Source: Algoriphagus sp. A40 (GTDB lineage: Bacteria > Bacteroidota > Bacteroidia > Cytophagales > Cyclobacteriaceae). From it: 64,000 nt of DNA. Positions 53,681 to 61,572 of the stretch are shown here, piece by piece. The notes beneath the pieces are model-generated. The model was not told the DNA's origin. It did not search any database and saw only the letters and a list, made by a program, of their open reading frames with translations. The DNA lies in contig NZ_MUNY01000072.1 of assembly GCF_002002735.1 (NCBI RefSeq), positions 310,001-374,000 on the forward strand, in the 5' to 3' direction. Each line of letters begins with the position of its first letter. The first letter of the stretch is position 1. The translations under genes were made by a program, and so were the position numbers.

Positions 53681-53893
53681 ATGAAATTAGGAGATGTTTT
53701 GATCCTTTCCTTGGCTTTAGCCCTGGGCGTAATCGGGATCCATCAGAGTCTTACTGCAGGGATCGAAAATTCCTACTTCTTGTTTATGTTAGCCGTGGGT
53801 TTGTTATTTTGGTTTCAACTTAGGCGAAACAAAGCCATTGACGAAGCTGAAAAATCACCTCCAACCAAACCCAAAAAGAAGAAAAAACCCTAA
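53681..53893 (+). CDS. small two-helix membrane protein
   Basis: A 70-residue protein with two predicted transmembrane helices (about 5-24 and 31-47) followed by a highly basic C-terminus rich in Lys and Pro (ends KPKKKKKP). No domain is recognised. It sits 17 bases after lptC and 2 bases before the CNNM gene, so it is likely part of the same transcript. Its conserved location in this envelope gene run is the only functional hint. Confidence 0.7.
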   Translation: MKLGDVLILSLALALGVIGIHQSLTAGIENSYFLFMLAVGLLFWFQLRRNKAIDEAEKSPPTKPKKKKKP

Positions 53894-53895
53894 AG

Positions 53896-55179
53896 ATGGA
53901 TTCCAATTATTTGTTTTATGTCATTGTAACCCTGGTTTTTTCAGCGCTGTTTTCAGGGATGGAGATCGCCTATATCTCTTCCAATAAGCTTCAAATCGAG
54001 CTTCAGAACAAACAGGGATTATTGACCGGCAAGATTCTCAGTAAATTTGTCCAAAAACCGGGTCAATTTATTGGCACGACCCTGATCGGAAATACCATCA
54101 TGCTGGTGCTATATGGTACGTTCATGGCCTTTCTGTTGGATCAGCCCTTGAGAGACCTTCTGCCGGAGCCTATGAATAATGAGGCCGTAATTTTGGTTTC
54201 ACAGACTGTCATATCTACTTTTTTAGTATTGATTACAGGAGAGTTTCTTCCCAAAAGCTTTTTCATGTTGAATCCCAACAACATGCTGACCATTTTTGCG
54301 CTTCCGTTTTTTGGGATATACTACCTGATGTATCCAATCGTATGGCTGATTGTCAGTCTTTCCAGGTTATTTATCACCAAAATCCTCCGATTGGATTATA
54401 ATGAGGAAAAACCAGCATTTACAATAACAGATCTCAACTCCTTCATCAAAGAGCATTTTCGGCAGGCAAATGTCAACCAGAAAAAAATGGAAATTGATTC
54501 CAAGATTTTTGACAATGCCATCGAGTTCAAAACCGTAAGAATCCGGGAATGTATGATTCCCAGAACAGACATTGTGGCTGTTGAGGTGGAGGACAGCATT
54601 GCTGACCTGAAGGCCGTGTTTCAGGAAAGCGGCCACTCCAAAGTTATTGTCTATCGGGAGACCATCGATGAGGTGATTGGGTATTGCCACCAACTGGAGC
54701 TTTTCCGAAAGCCCAAAACGATTGAGGAAATTCTGACACCCATCATCATCGCCCCTGAATCAGCCTTGGCAAATGAAGTTTTGATTCAGTTCATCCAAGA
54801 GAGAAAAAGTCTCGCCTTGGTGGTGGATGAGTTTGGAGGGACGAGTGGGATTGTTTCTATGGAAGATATTATTGAGGAAATATTCGGAGAAATCGATGAT
54901 GAATATGACAATGACGATTTGGTCGAGCAAAAAATTTCCGAAGATGAATATCTGCTGAGTGCCCGCCACGAAATCGATTACCTCAACGACAAATACGGAT
55001 GGGATTTGCCCTATGGGGACTTTGAGACCCTATCAGGACTGATTTTGTCCCTGACCGAAAACCTCCCCAACAAGGGTGAACACGTGAGTTTTGGGAAATA
55101 TACCTTCACCATAATGTCCAAAGAAGCACACCGGATTGAGACTGTTCGACTGAAAATCAACGAATCAGAGAATTTCTAG
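53896..55179 (+). CDS. hemolysin-family CNNM/CorC transporter with CBS domains
   Basis: A 427-residue protein of the CNNM (DUF21) family: an N-terminal four-helix membrane domain (about 1-190, LFSGMEIAYISSNKLQIELQ), a CBS pair around 205-335 (MIPRTDIVAVEVEDSIADL, KSLALVVDEFGGTSGIVSMED) and a C-terminal CorC_HlyC domain with YGDFETLSGLILSL. Bacterial CNNM proteins export Mg2+ or other divalent ions. The old hemolysin label has little support. In this operon it may help the envelope indirectly. Confidence 0.92.
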   Translation: MDSNYLFYVIVTLVFSALFSGMEIAYISSNKLQIELQNKQGLLTGKILSKFVQKPGQFIGTTLIGNTIMLVLYGTFMAFLLDQPLRDLLPEPMNNEAVILVSQTVISTFLVLITGEFLPKSFFMLNPNNMLTIFALPFFGIYYLMYPIVWLIVSLSRLFITKILRLDYNEEKPAFTITDLNSFIKEHFRQANVNQKKMEIDSKIFDNAIEFKTVRIRECMIPRTDIVAVEVEDSIADLKAVFQESGHSKVIVYRETIDEVIGYCHQLELFRKPKTIEEILTPIIIAPESALANEVLIQFIQERKSLALVVDEFGGTSGIVSMEDIIEEIFGEIDDEYDNDDLVEQKISEDEYLLSARHEIDYLNDKYGWDLPYGDFETLSGLILSLTENLPNKGEHVSFGKYTFTIMSKEAHRIETVRLKINESENF

Positions 55180-55194
55180 GTCTGACTTTGTTCT

Positions 55195-55219
55195 GGGGGA
55201 AATTTTGAATTTCGCCCCC
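55195..55219. repeat. GC-rich hairpin between CNNM and ppiD genes
   Basis: GGGGGAAAT (55195-55203) and ATTTCGCCCCC (about 55209-55219) can form a hairpin with a 2-base bulge. There is no U-tract, so it may be an mRNA processing or stabilising structure and not a terminator. It lies in the 84-base gap before the next gene. Confidence 0.45.
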
Positions 55220-55263
55220 AATGCTATTATTTTGCGACACTTCTAAAAAGCGTAGTATCAATA

Positions 55264-57372
55264 ATGGCGTTAATTAAGCAAATAAGACAGCGGACAGGTC
55301 TCGCAATCGGTGTAATTGCCGGCGGGTTGATTTTATTCCTCCTAGGTGGGGACCTCTTGAGTCCAAACTCCTCCCTTCTCAATTCCAATCAAAATATCGT
55401 TGGGGAAATTGCAGGTGAGGAAATCACGCTTGAAGAATATTCCCTGAAAGTGGAAGAATTCAAAGCAATGTTTCAACAAAGAAGCGGTCGTGTTGCCTCC
55501 GAACCAGAAATGGTATCAGTAAGAGAGCAAGCCTGGCAGGCCTTGATCGTGGAGAGAGTATTTGATGAGGAATATGAAAAGCTCGGCTTGACCGTCTCCA
55601 ATGAAGAATTGGTCGATATGGTTCAGGGAAAAAATATCGTTCCTGAGCTGAGAGCGCAGTTGGTAAATCCACAGACAGGTCAGTTTGACAAGAATCAGCT
55701 GATTTCTTTCCTTCAGACCTTGGAGACTGCAGATCCTGCACAGCAGGCAGCTTGGGCTCAGCAAGAGCAATTGTTTGCACAATCCAGATTGAGAATCAAA
55801 TACGACAATCTTCTGGCTACTTCTGAGTATGCCACTACTGCTGAGGCAAAACTGGAGCACAAAGCTGCAAACACTATCGCAGATGCCTCAATTCTTTACA
55901 TTCCTTATTATGTAATTCCTGATGGGGATGTTAAAATTGAAGACAGTGAGCTTTCAGCTTATCTGAGCAAAAACCAGGAAAAATTCAAAGTTGGAAATAC
56001 TGCAAACCTGGAATATGTTTCTTTCAGCATTTTGCCTAGCGGACAGGATTCTGCGGAAGTGATCTCCAGAATCAATGAATTGACAGAGGGACTTAGAACT
56101 TCTGTTAGCGATTCTGTTTTCGTCAGTCAGAATTCTGAGGTTCAGTCTCCGTTTTTCACCTTTGGTCCAGGCGACCAGTTGCCGACTAGCCTAACCACAA
56201 ATGTGGGTGAAGTAGTAGAAGGTCAGACTTATGGCCCATTCGTTACCGCAAATTCCAGCTATGTTACTTACAAAGTCTCTGACCAATACGAAGGCACTCC
56301 AAAAATGAGAGCTTCTCATATCCTCTTCAGTACTGAAGGAATGGATGATGCGGGAAAAGCTGCAGTAAAAACTCAAGCAGAAACTGTATTGGCTGACATC
56401 AAAGCCAACGGAAACTTTGCAGCTGCTGCAGCCCAGTACGGACAGGACGGCACCGCTCAAAATGGCGGAGACTTGGGCTGGTTTGCCAAAGCAGATTTCG
56501 TAGAGCCATTTGCCAATGCTACCTACGCTGCAAATTCAACCGGACTTTTGCCTAATGTGGTTGAAACGGAATATGGTTACCACATCATCGAGGTAACAGA
56601 ACTTCCAAATTCAACTTATACCAAGCTTTCCGTTTTGGAACTTGAATTGGTGGCATCAGACGCAACCAGAAATGACGCCTTCAGAAATGCAGATGCTTTT
56701 GCTGCAGAAAGTGGAAACAGAAATGAGTTTACTGAGAATGCAACCGAAAAGGGCTTTAGAATTCTTCAGGCAAATAATGTAGATGCAACTTCCAGAAACC
56801 TTAACAACCTTCAGAATGCCCGGGAAGTAATCATTTGGGCTTTTGGTGAAGGTTCTGTTGGGGAAGTTTCAGAAGTGTATGAGCTGAACAATTCCTATGT
56901 GGTGGCTACTTTGGTCAGCAGAAAAGAGGAAGGCGAGGCAAAACTGGAAGACGTAAGAGAGCAAGTTGAGCAGCAGGTTCGCAATGATAAAAAAGCAGCC
57001 ATGATCTCTGAGAAATTGGCAGGTAAGACCACCTTGGAAGAAATGAAGGCAGTCTTTGCAGATGCAGCTATCAACGAAATCCCTGATTTGAGATTAAACG
57101 CTTCTGTGATCCCTGGAATTGGATTTGCTCCTAAGGCAATCGGATCGATCTTCGGACTTCAGGCTTCAGGACAAATCACCAAGCCGGTGCAGGAAGATAT
57201 CGGAGTAGTCGTAGCAAGATTGAACAACCTGACTCCGGGCACTGAAATCGGAGATTATACCTCTTACCAAGCTCAGTTGAGCATGTCCGGCTCTCAGAGA
57301 ATGACCTACCAGATCATGATGGCTCTTCAGGATTTGGCTGATGTCAAAGACTACAGATACAAATACTATTAA
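55264..57372 (+). CDS. membrane-anchored peptidyl-prolyl isomerase (PpiD/SurA-like)
   Basis: A 702-residue chaperone. One N-terminal membrane segment (about 11-30, LAIGVIAGGLILFLLGGDLL) anchors it, followed by a SurA_N_3-type helical domain (about 45-240), a rotamase domain around residues 350-460 (MRASHILFSTEGMDDAGKA, then GGDLGWFAKADFVEPF and TEYGYHIIEVTE) and a C-terminal domain. This arrangement is that of PpiD, which assists outer-membrane protein folding in the periplasm. It closes the envelope gene run and ends at a strong terminator. Confidence 0.93.
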   Translation: MALIKQIRQRTGLAIGVIAGGLILFLLGGDLLSPNSSLLNSNQNIVGEIAGEEITLEEYSLKVEEFKAMFQQRSGRVASEPEMVSVREQAWQALIVERVFDEEYEKLGLTVSNEELVDMVQGKNIVPELRAQLVNPQTGQFDKNQLISFLQTLETADPAQQAAWAQQEQLFAQSRLRIKYDNLLATSEYATTAEAKLEHKAANTIADASILYIPYYVIPDGDVKIEDSELSAYLSKNQEKFKVGNTANLEYVSFSILPSGQDSAEVISRINELTEGLRTSVSDSVFVSQNSEVQSPFFTFGPGDQLPTSLTTNVGEVVEGQTYGPFVTANSSYVTYKVSDQYEGTPKMRASHILFSTEGMDDAGKAAVKTQAETVLADIKANGNFAAAAAQYGQDGTAQNGGDLGWFAKADFVEPFANATYAANSTGLLPNVVETEYGYHIIEVTELPNSTYTKLSVLELELVASDATRNDAFRNADAFAAESGNRNEFTENATEKGFRILQANNVDATSRNLNNLQNAREVIIWAFGEGSVGEVSEVYELNNSYVVATLVSRKEEGEAKLEDVREQVEQQVRNDKKAAMISEKLAGKTTLEEMKAVFADAAINEIPDLRLNASVIPGIGFAPKAIGSIFGLQASGQITKPVQEDIGVVVARLNNLTPGTEIGDYTSYQAQLSMSGSQRMTYQIMMALQDLADVKDYRYKYY

Positions 57373-57389
57373 AAAATACTTTCTCAAAA

Positions 57390-57426
57390 AGGAACCCATG
57401 TCGAAAGACGTGGGTTTTTTTTTGAT
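57390..57426 (+). terminator. rho-independent terminator after ppiD-like gene
   Basis: AACCCATGTC (57393-57402) and GACGTGGGTT (57407-57416) form a 10-bp stem with one wobble around a GAAA tetraloop, followed by a run of T residues. It ends the lptC-ppiD transcript. Confidence 0.92.
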
Positions 57427-57459
57427 TTAAACTCTGAATAGAAAGAAGTAAGTTTACTT

Positions 57460-57726
57460 ATGGAAAAGAAGTTTGATAAAGCTGCATTCAAAGAAAAGCT
57501 GGAGTCGGCAGGCCAGTTTCCTATGCTTTATATGTTCAAATTCATTGTGCCTATGGGAAGGGAAAATGAAATCAGTATCTTATTTCCAAAAAATGAAATT
57601 GTTCTCAAGCCGAGTTCGGGTGGAAAATATATCAGCACGACTATTCAGGTAATGATGGACAGTGCGGATCAGATTATCGAAATTTACGAGCAGGCTTCTG
57701 AAATAGAAGGTGTGATCTCATTTTAA
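57460..57726 (+). CDS. DUF493 (YbeD-like) family protein
   Basis: An 88-residue protein of the DUF493 ferredoxin-like fold: FDKAAFKEKLESAGQFPMLYMFKFIVP at the start and SSGGKYISTTIQVMMDSADQIIEIYEQ at the end, with E. coli YbeD as reference. The molecular function is unknown. It is followed 13 bases later by a pterin dehydratase gene and then rsmI, so all three could be co-expressed. Confidence 0.85.
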   Translation: MEKKFDKAAFKEKLESAGQFPMLYMFKFIVPMGRENEISILFPKNEIVLKPSSGGKYISTTIQVMMDSADQIIEIYEQASEIEGVISF

Positions 57727-57739
57727 TTCCTCAAATGAC

Positions 57740-57973
57740 ATGTGGGTAGAAGAAAACAACAGACTCAAAAAGACCTTCAAATTTTCAGATTTTCAGGAGG
57801 CATTTGCATTTATGACTCGGGTGGCCTTTTTGGCTGAAAAGCACAACCACCATCCGAATTGGTCTAATGTGTACAATACAGTAGAAATCGAATTGACGAC
57901 CCATGACGCGGGAAATACAGTCACCGAAAGGGATCATAAAATGGCCAGAGCAATTGATAAAATAGTGGCATGA
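57740..57973 (+). CDS. 4a-hydroxytetrahydrobiopterin dehydratase (PCD/DCoH) family
   Basis: A 77-residue protein with the PCD active-site signature: AEKHNHHPNWSNVYNTVEIEL carries the three His/Trp of the pterin site, followed by THDAGNTVTERD. It recycles the carbinolamine formed by aromatic amino acid hydroxylases, or acts on a related pterin. It is shorter than most (about 95-110). It starts with ATG at 57740 and overlaps rsmI by 4 bases. Confidence 0.92.
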   Translation: MWVEENNRLKKTFKFSDFQEAFAFMTRVAFLAEKHNHHPNWSNVYNTVEIELTTHDAGNTVTERDHKMARAIDKIVA

Positions 57974-58716
57974 GTGAATCACCAATCAGTCTTTTTCTGG
58001 TTCCTACGCCTATCGGTAATCTCAAAGACATTACGCTCCGGGCAATTGAAATTCTGAAGACGGTCGATGTCATCCTTGCCGAAGATACACGGACCAGCGG
58101 GATTTTGCTGAAGCACCTGGAGATTACCAGACCGCTACAGAGTTACCATATTTTCAATGAGCACAAAGCTGTGGAAAAGTTGGTCGACCGGATGAAAATG
58201 GGGGAAGTTTTTGCGCTGATCAGTGATGCCGGAACACCCGCAATCTCCGATCCGGGTTTTTTGCTCGTGAGAGAGGTCTTGGCTTCAGGATTGGAGGTTC
58301 AATGCCTTCCTGGCCCAACTGCATTTGTCCCTGCTTTGGTAAATAGTGGATTGCCAAATGACCGATTTGTTTTCGAAGGCTTTTTGCCTCACAAAAAGGG
58401 AAGAAAGACCCGGATTGATTCCCTTGTGGAAGAAGTCAGGACGCTCATTTTCTACGAATCTCCACACCGACTGATCAAGACGTTGGATCAATTGTCAGAA
58501 GCATTCGGCTCCGACCGCCAGGCTTGTGTCTCACGGGAATTGTCAAAGTTGCATGAGGAAAATGTCAGGGGTACACTTGCCGAGCTGATCTCTTACTACG
58601 AGACTAATCTCCTAAAGGGAGAAATCGTCCTGGTGGTGGCTGGAAAGCCCGAAAAGAAAGAGACCCGGGAGGAAAGGCAGGCATCGAGGAAGGAAAAATG
58701 GAACACCTCAGACTAG
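57970..58716 (+). CDS. rsmI: 16S rRNA (cytidine-2'-O) methyltransferase RsmI
   Basis: A 248-residue tetrapyrrole-methylase-fold enzyme that 2'-O-methylates C1402 of 16S rRNA. The family blocks are LVPTPIGNLKDITLRAIEIL at 9-28, LAEDTRTSGILLKHL, LISDAGTPAISDPGF, LPGPTAFVPALVNSGLPNDRFVFEGFLP and YESPHRLIKTL. The start overlaps the pterin dehydratase stop, giving ATGA coupling. Confidence 0.95.
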   Translation: MSESPISLFLVPTPIGNLKDITLRAIEILKTVDVILAEDTRTSGILLKHLEITRPLQSYHIFNEHKAVEKLVDRMKMGEVFALISDAGTPAISDPGFLLVREVLASGLEVQCLPGPTAFVPALVNSGLPNDRFVFEGFLPHKKGRKTRIDSLVEEVRTLIFYESPHRLIKTLDQLSEAFGSDRQACVSRELSKLHEENVRGTLAELISYYETNLLKGEIVLVVAGKPEKKETREERQASRKEKWNTSD

Positions 58717-58760
58717 AGGTTCTTTTGCCTCGTACTTCTAATTTCGTAATTCGTACTTTT

Positions 58761-58835
58761 TTAACCATTAACCATTAACCATTAACCATTAACCATTAAC
58801 CATTAACCATTAACCATTAACCATTAACCATTAAC
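58761..58835. repeat. heptamer tandem repeat (TTAACCA x 10) before the inositol monophosphatase gene
   Basis: Ten consecutive perfect copies of TTAACCA run from 58761 to 58830, followed by a truncated TTAAC. The 7-base unit is not a multiple of 3 and the repeat is non-coding. It ends 12 bases before the ATG at 58847, in the leader or promoter zone. Copy-number change by replication slippage would shift spacing between any promoter upstream and the gene. Confidence 0.97.
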
Positions 58836-58846
58836 ATTACCTATCC

Positions 58847-59650
58847 ATGCTTACCCCAGACCAACTGAGTGCGCTTTTAGAAGAAACCCAAGAAGTAGCA
58901 AAACAAGTGGGCTCCTTTATTCGAAAAGAAAGACAACATTTTGATGTAGAAAAAGTCGAACACAAAGGATTCAATGACTTAGTCTCCTACGTGGACAAAG
59001 AGGCCGAACGGCTGATCGTCGAAAAGCTGGAGAAGATTCTTCCCGAGGCCGGATTTATCACCGAGGAAGGAACCAATTCCACACAGGCTGAGATCTTCAA
59101 CTGGGTAATTGATCCATTGGATGGGACCACTAATTTTATCCATGGAATTCCGGTTTATGCAGTAAGCATTGCTTTGATGGAAAGGGATGAGGTCATATTG
59201 GGTGTGGTGTATGAGGTCAATCGCCACGAATGTTTTTACGCAATGAAAGGTGGAGGGGCTTTTTGCAACGATACCAGAATTAAAGTAAGTGCCGCACCGG
59301 ACCTTTCTGCTTCTTTGATAGCTACCGGATTTCCCTACTATAATTTTGAGTTGATCGACCGGTATCTCAATTCGATGAAGTCCCTGATGCAAAAAACGCA
59401 CGGCCTAAGGAGATTGGGTTCTGCTGCTGTGGATCTTTGTTATGTCGCTTCGGGAAGGACAGAAGGGTTTTTTGAATACAACCTCAATTCCTATGATGTC
59501 GCTGCAGGAACTTTGATTGTGCAGGAAGCAGGGGGAATGGTCACTGACTTTGCCGGAGGAAAAGATTTTATTTTCGGAAGAAAAATCGTCGCCAGCAATG
59601 GGAATATCCATGGAGAATTTCTTGCCGTTCTGGATGAATTTTGGGGCTGA
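58847..59650 (+). CDS. inositol monophosphatase family protein (SuhB/CysQ-like)
   Basis: A 267-residue Mg2+-dependent, Li+-sensitive phosphatase fold. Metal motifs are ITEEGTN (Glu73/Glu74), VIDPLDGTTNF (Asp89, Asp92) and the C-terminal YDVAAGTLIVQEAGG. Substrates in this family include inositol 1-phosphate, PAP and fructose bisphosphate, which cannot be told apart here. It has no tight operon partner, and the upstream heptamer repeat suggests unusual control of expression. Confidence 0.92.
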   Translation: MLTPDQLSALLEETQEVAKQVGSFIRKERQHFDVEKVEHKGFNDLVSYVDKEAERLIVEKLEKILPEAGFITEEGTNSTQAEIFNWVIDPLDGTTNFIHGIPVYAVSIALMERDEVILGVVYEVNRHECFYAMKGGGAFCNDTRIKVSAAPDLSASLIATGFPYYNFELIDRYLNSMKSLMQKTHGLRRLGSAAVDLCYVASGRTEGFFEYNLNSYDVAAGTLIVQEAGGMVTDFAGGKDFIFGRKIVASNGNIHGEFLAVLDEFWG

Positions 59651-60559
59651 TTATCCCAGCAGATAATACCAAATCACCAGACTGCCTGCTGATAATGGCA
59701 TTCCTAAGCCAGAAAGTAGGGTAGCCAACTTGGGCTGCAGGCCAAATTGCATGGCAACGATCGATCCAGTGATCATGGGCGCCATGCCACTTTCCAAAAC
59801 CGTGACTTTTAGATTCAAAGAATCTTGGGGAAGGAAGTTCCTGTAAATCAACCAAACTAACGCTGGTGCCAAAATGAGTCTATATCCCAGACCATACCAA
59901 AAAAACCGCGAAGCAAGCGAATCCATATCGACGGAAAATTTTAATCCGATGGCTAAAAGGGCCATTGGAGGCATGGTTTTTCCGATCAACTGAAGTATTG
60001 GAATAAGGAGTTCGGGAGTTTTTAAATCGAGAATACTCATGAACAAGGTTCCCACTAGAAAGCCAAAAGGAGGGAATTTGAGGATTTTCAATGGGACTTT
60101 TGCCAGGCTTTCACTGTGATTTCCATAAAGTGAACCCACCAGGATTGAAAGCGAGGAAACAATCAGAAATGAACCGCCCTGATCAATCAAGAGGGCTGTG
60201 GGTAATCCTTCCTTGCCATAAAGCCCTTCGATGACCGGGAATCCTAGGAAAGAAGTGTTAGCGAGTCCAGAAACAATAATCAGGCAACCGGTCGTGTTTT
60301 TGCCCCAGTTGAATTTTTTCCCCAGAAAACCAAACAAGATCCAGGATAGCAAAAAGGTAAACCAAGCAGATGAAATCGGTAGCAATAAACCCCAGGAAGG
60401 CTTGATCTCCGGAATATACAGGAGCGCCAATGCTGGAAGTACAATATTGATCAAGTAGGCCTGAACCCAACCAGTGGCAGTATTAATTTGAAATCCGGGG
60501 ATTTTTTGAAGGATAAGTCCCAAAAAAAGACAGCCTGCGGCGATGATTACTCCTGTCAT
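59651..60559 (-). CDS. AEC family transporter
   Basis: A 302-residue membrane protein with about ten helices, matching the auxin efflux carrier (AEC/PIN-like) fold: LINIVLPALALLYIPEI (helix 2 region), SGLANTSFLGFPVIEGLYG near the middle and SGMAPMITGSIVAMQFGL in the second half, which are the two NxxxxGxP-like crossing segments. Bacterial members export organic acids such as malate. The substrate is unknown. Stop directly abuts the inositol monophosphatase gene's stop. Confidence 0.9.
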   Translation of the reverse strand: MTGVIIAAGCLFLGLILQKIPGFQINTATGWVQAYLINIVLPALALLYIPEIKPSWGLLLPISSAWFTFLLSWILFGFLGKKFNWGKNTTGCLIIVSGLANTSFLGFPVIEGLYGKEGLPTALLIDQGGSFLIVSSLSILVGSLYGNHSESLAKVPLKILKFPPFGFLVGTLFMSILDLKTPELLIPILQLIGKTMPPMALLAIGLKFSVDMDSLASRFFWYGLGYRLILAPALVWLIYRNFLPQDSLNLKVTVLESGMAPMITGSIVAMQFGLQPKLATLLSGLGMPLSAGSLVIWYYLLG

Positions 60560-60664
60560 TCCCGAATATGTTGAAACTTATTTTTAATTAACATAAAAAT
60601 AATTCTGCCCTATTGTATGGTCCTGAATATCAGCATACTTTTGTGTCGAAGCAAGACGATTCTT

Positions 60665-60892
60665 ATGACTAAACTTATACCGATTTTTATTGAGGGTGAA
60701 AAATGGATCCAACTTTCACAGCTTACCGCCGACCAGGCCCGTACCCTCAAATCCTTCCTTCCGGTAAATTGCCTTAAGAAAATCCTTTTTCAGGGAATTG
60801 AGCTGAGTGATTGCCTTGATTTTGATACCTACGAATATTGGTTCAAAAGCCAGCAAATTTCGGGAAAGCGGCATGCCTTGTTGGATTTTTAA
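60665..60892 (+). CDS. hypothetical protein, 75 aa
   Basis: A 75-residue soluble protein starting MTKLIPIFIEGEKWIQL, with no recognisable domain. Its composition (Leu, Lys and several Cys) is unremarkable. The ATG at 60665 is preferred to upstream in-frame starts, which would include unrelated hydrophobic sequence. Its last bases overlap the convergent hypothetical gene by 4 bases. Function is unknown. Confidence 0.6.
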   Translation: MTKLIPIFIEGEKWIQLSQLTADQARTLKSFLPVNCLKKILFQGIELSDCLDFDTYEYWFKSQQISGKRHALLDF

Positions 60893-61263
60893 TCCAAGCC
60901 GAAACTTTTTCTTTTTTCACTGAAAAACTTTTTTAGCTGGGGATAAAATTCACTTTCAGCCTCAGGAATTCCATCCAGCACCAGTTCGATATTTCCTTCC
61001 AACCCATCCTGATTGACTTGCATTCCCTCGATCAGGAAAATCATATCCTCAAAAGAGAGTGGCTCCCAGGTGGAGGAAGGATAAAGCAAATATTCATTCC
61101 CATAAAAATCCACCGCTTCAAACTGGATTTTCCCTTCCAGATGATGGGCATAAATGCTGATTTGTTCTCCCCAGGTACTTTCGGGATAGTGTAGCCGTAC
61201 CAAGAGTCCAGAAGTGGATTCTTCACTGAAATAAGTCTTGGGTTGGAATTTGAAATCAAACAT
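60889..61263 (-). CDS. hypothetical protein, 124 aa
   Basis: A 124-residue acidic soluble protein (MFDFKFQPKTYFSEES) with a likely beta-rich core and a C-terminal helical segment. No family is recognised. It may pair in function with the convergent 75-residue gene, but there is no evidence. Its ATG at 61263 is divergent from glyA. Confidence 0.6.
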   Translation of the reverse strand: MFDFKFQPKTYFSEESTSGLLVRLHYPESTWGEQISIYAHHLEGKIQFEAVDFYGNEYLLYPSSTWEPLSFEDMIFLIEGMQVNQDGLEGNIELVLDGIPEAESEFYPQLKKFFSEKRKSFGLD

Positions 61264-61572
61264 GTAGTAAAATTACGAAGTGCGGTCTGCCTATTTCCCA
61301 ATAATTTGCAATAATAGGCGGAATTTTTCCGATTACCCCTCCATGACCCTATTTCAGGGTAAGTGGATTTGTACTCAATATTGTGGGCTTAAATATCAGG
61401 AAATCAATCTTTTTACCAGTCTCTTTTTATTTCCTCTACATCTTTAACATCTTACCACTTTCCATCTTCTTTTCCACATTGGATTATAAGGACTTTAGGG
61501 TTATTTTTGGGCTCGTTTTCCAAACGGCCGGATTGCTTCCGGTACTATTTCTTTGCTTTCAAACCCCTGATT
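61264..61572. other. gene-free stretch upstream of glyA
   Basis: This 309-base region between divergent hypothetical and glyA genes is AT-rich and holds two weak inverted repeats: GCCTATT/AATAGGC at 61289-61319 and ACCCT/AGGGT at 61346-61360. No consensus TAnnTTTG promoter with a matching TTG is visible near glyA. A 95-codon ORF beginning at 61383 runs into the glyA start in another frame and is not believed. I see no other feature. Confidence 0.5.

Noticed and set aside
58761..58835. The heptamer repeat could be a small CRISPR or a coding repeat.
   Set aside because: The 7-base units are contiguous with no spacers, are not a multiple of three, and no ORF of sensible composition includes them.
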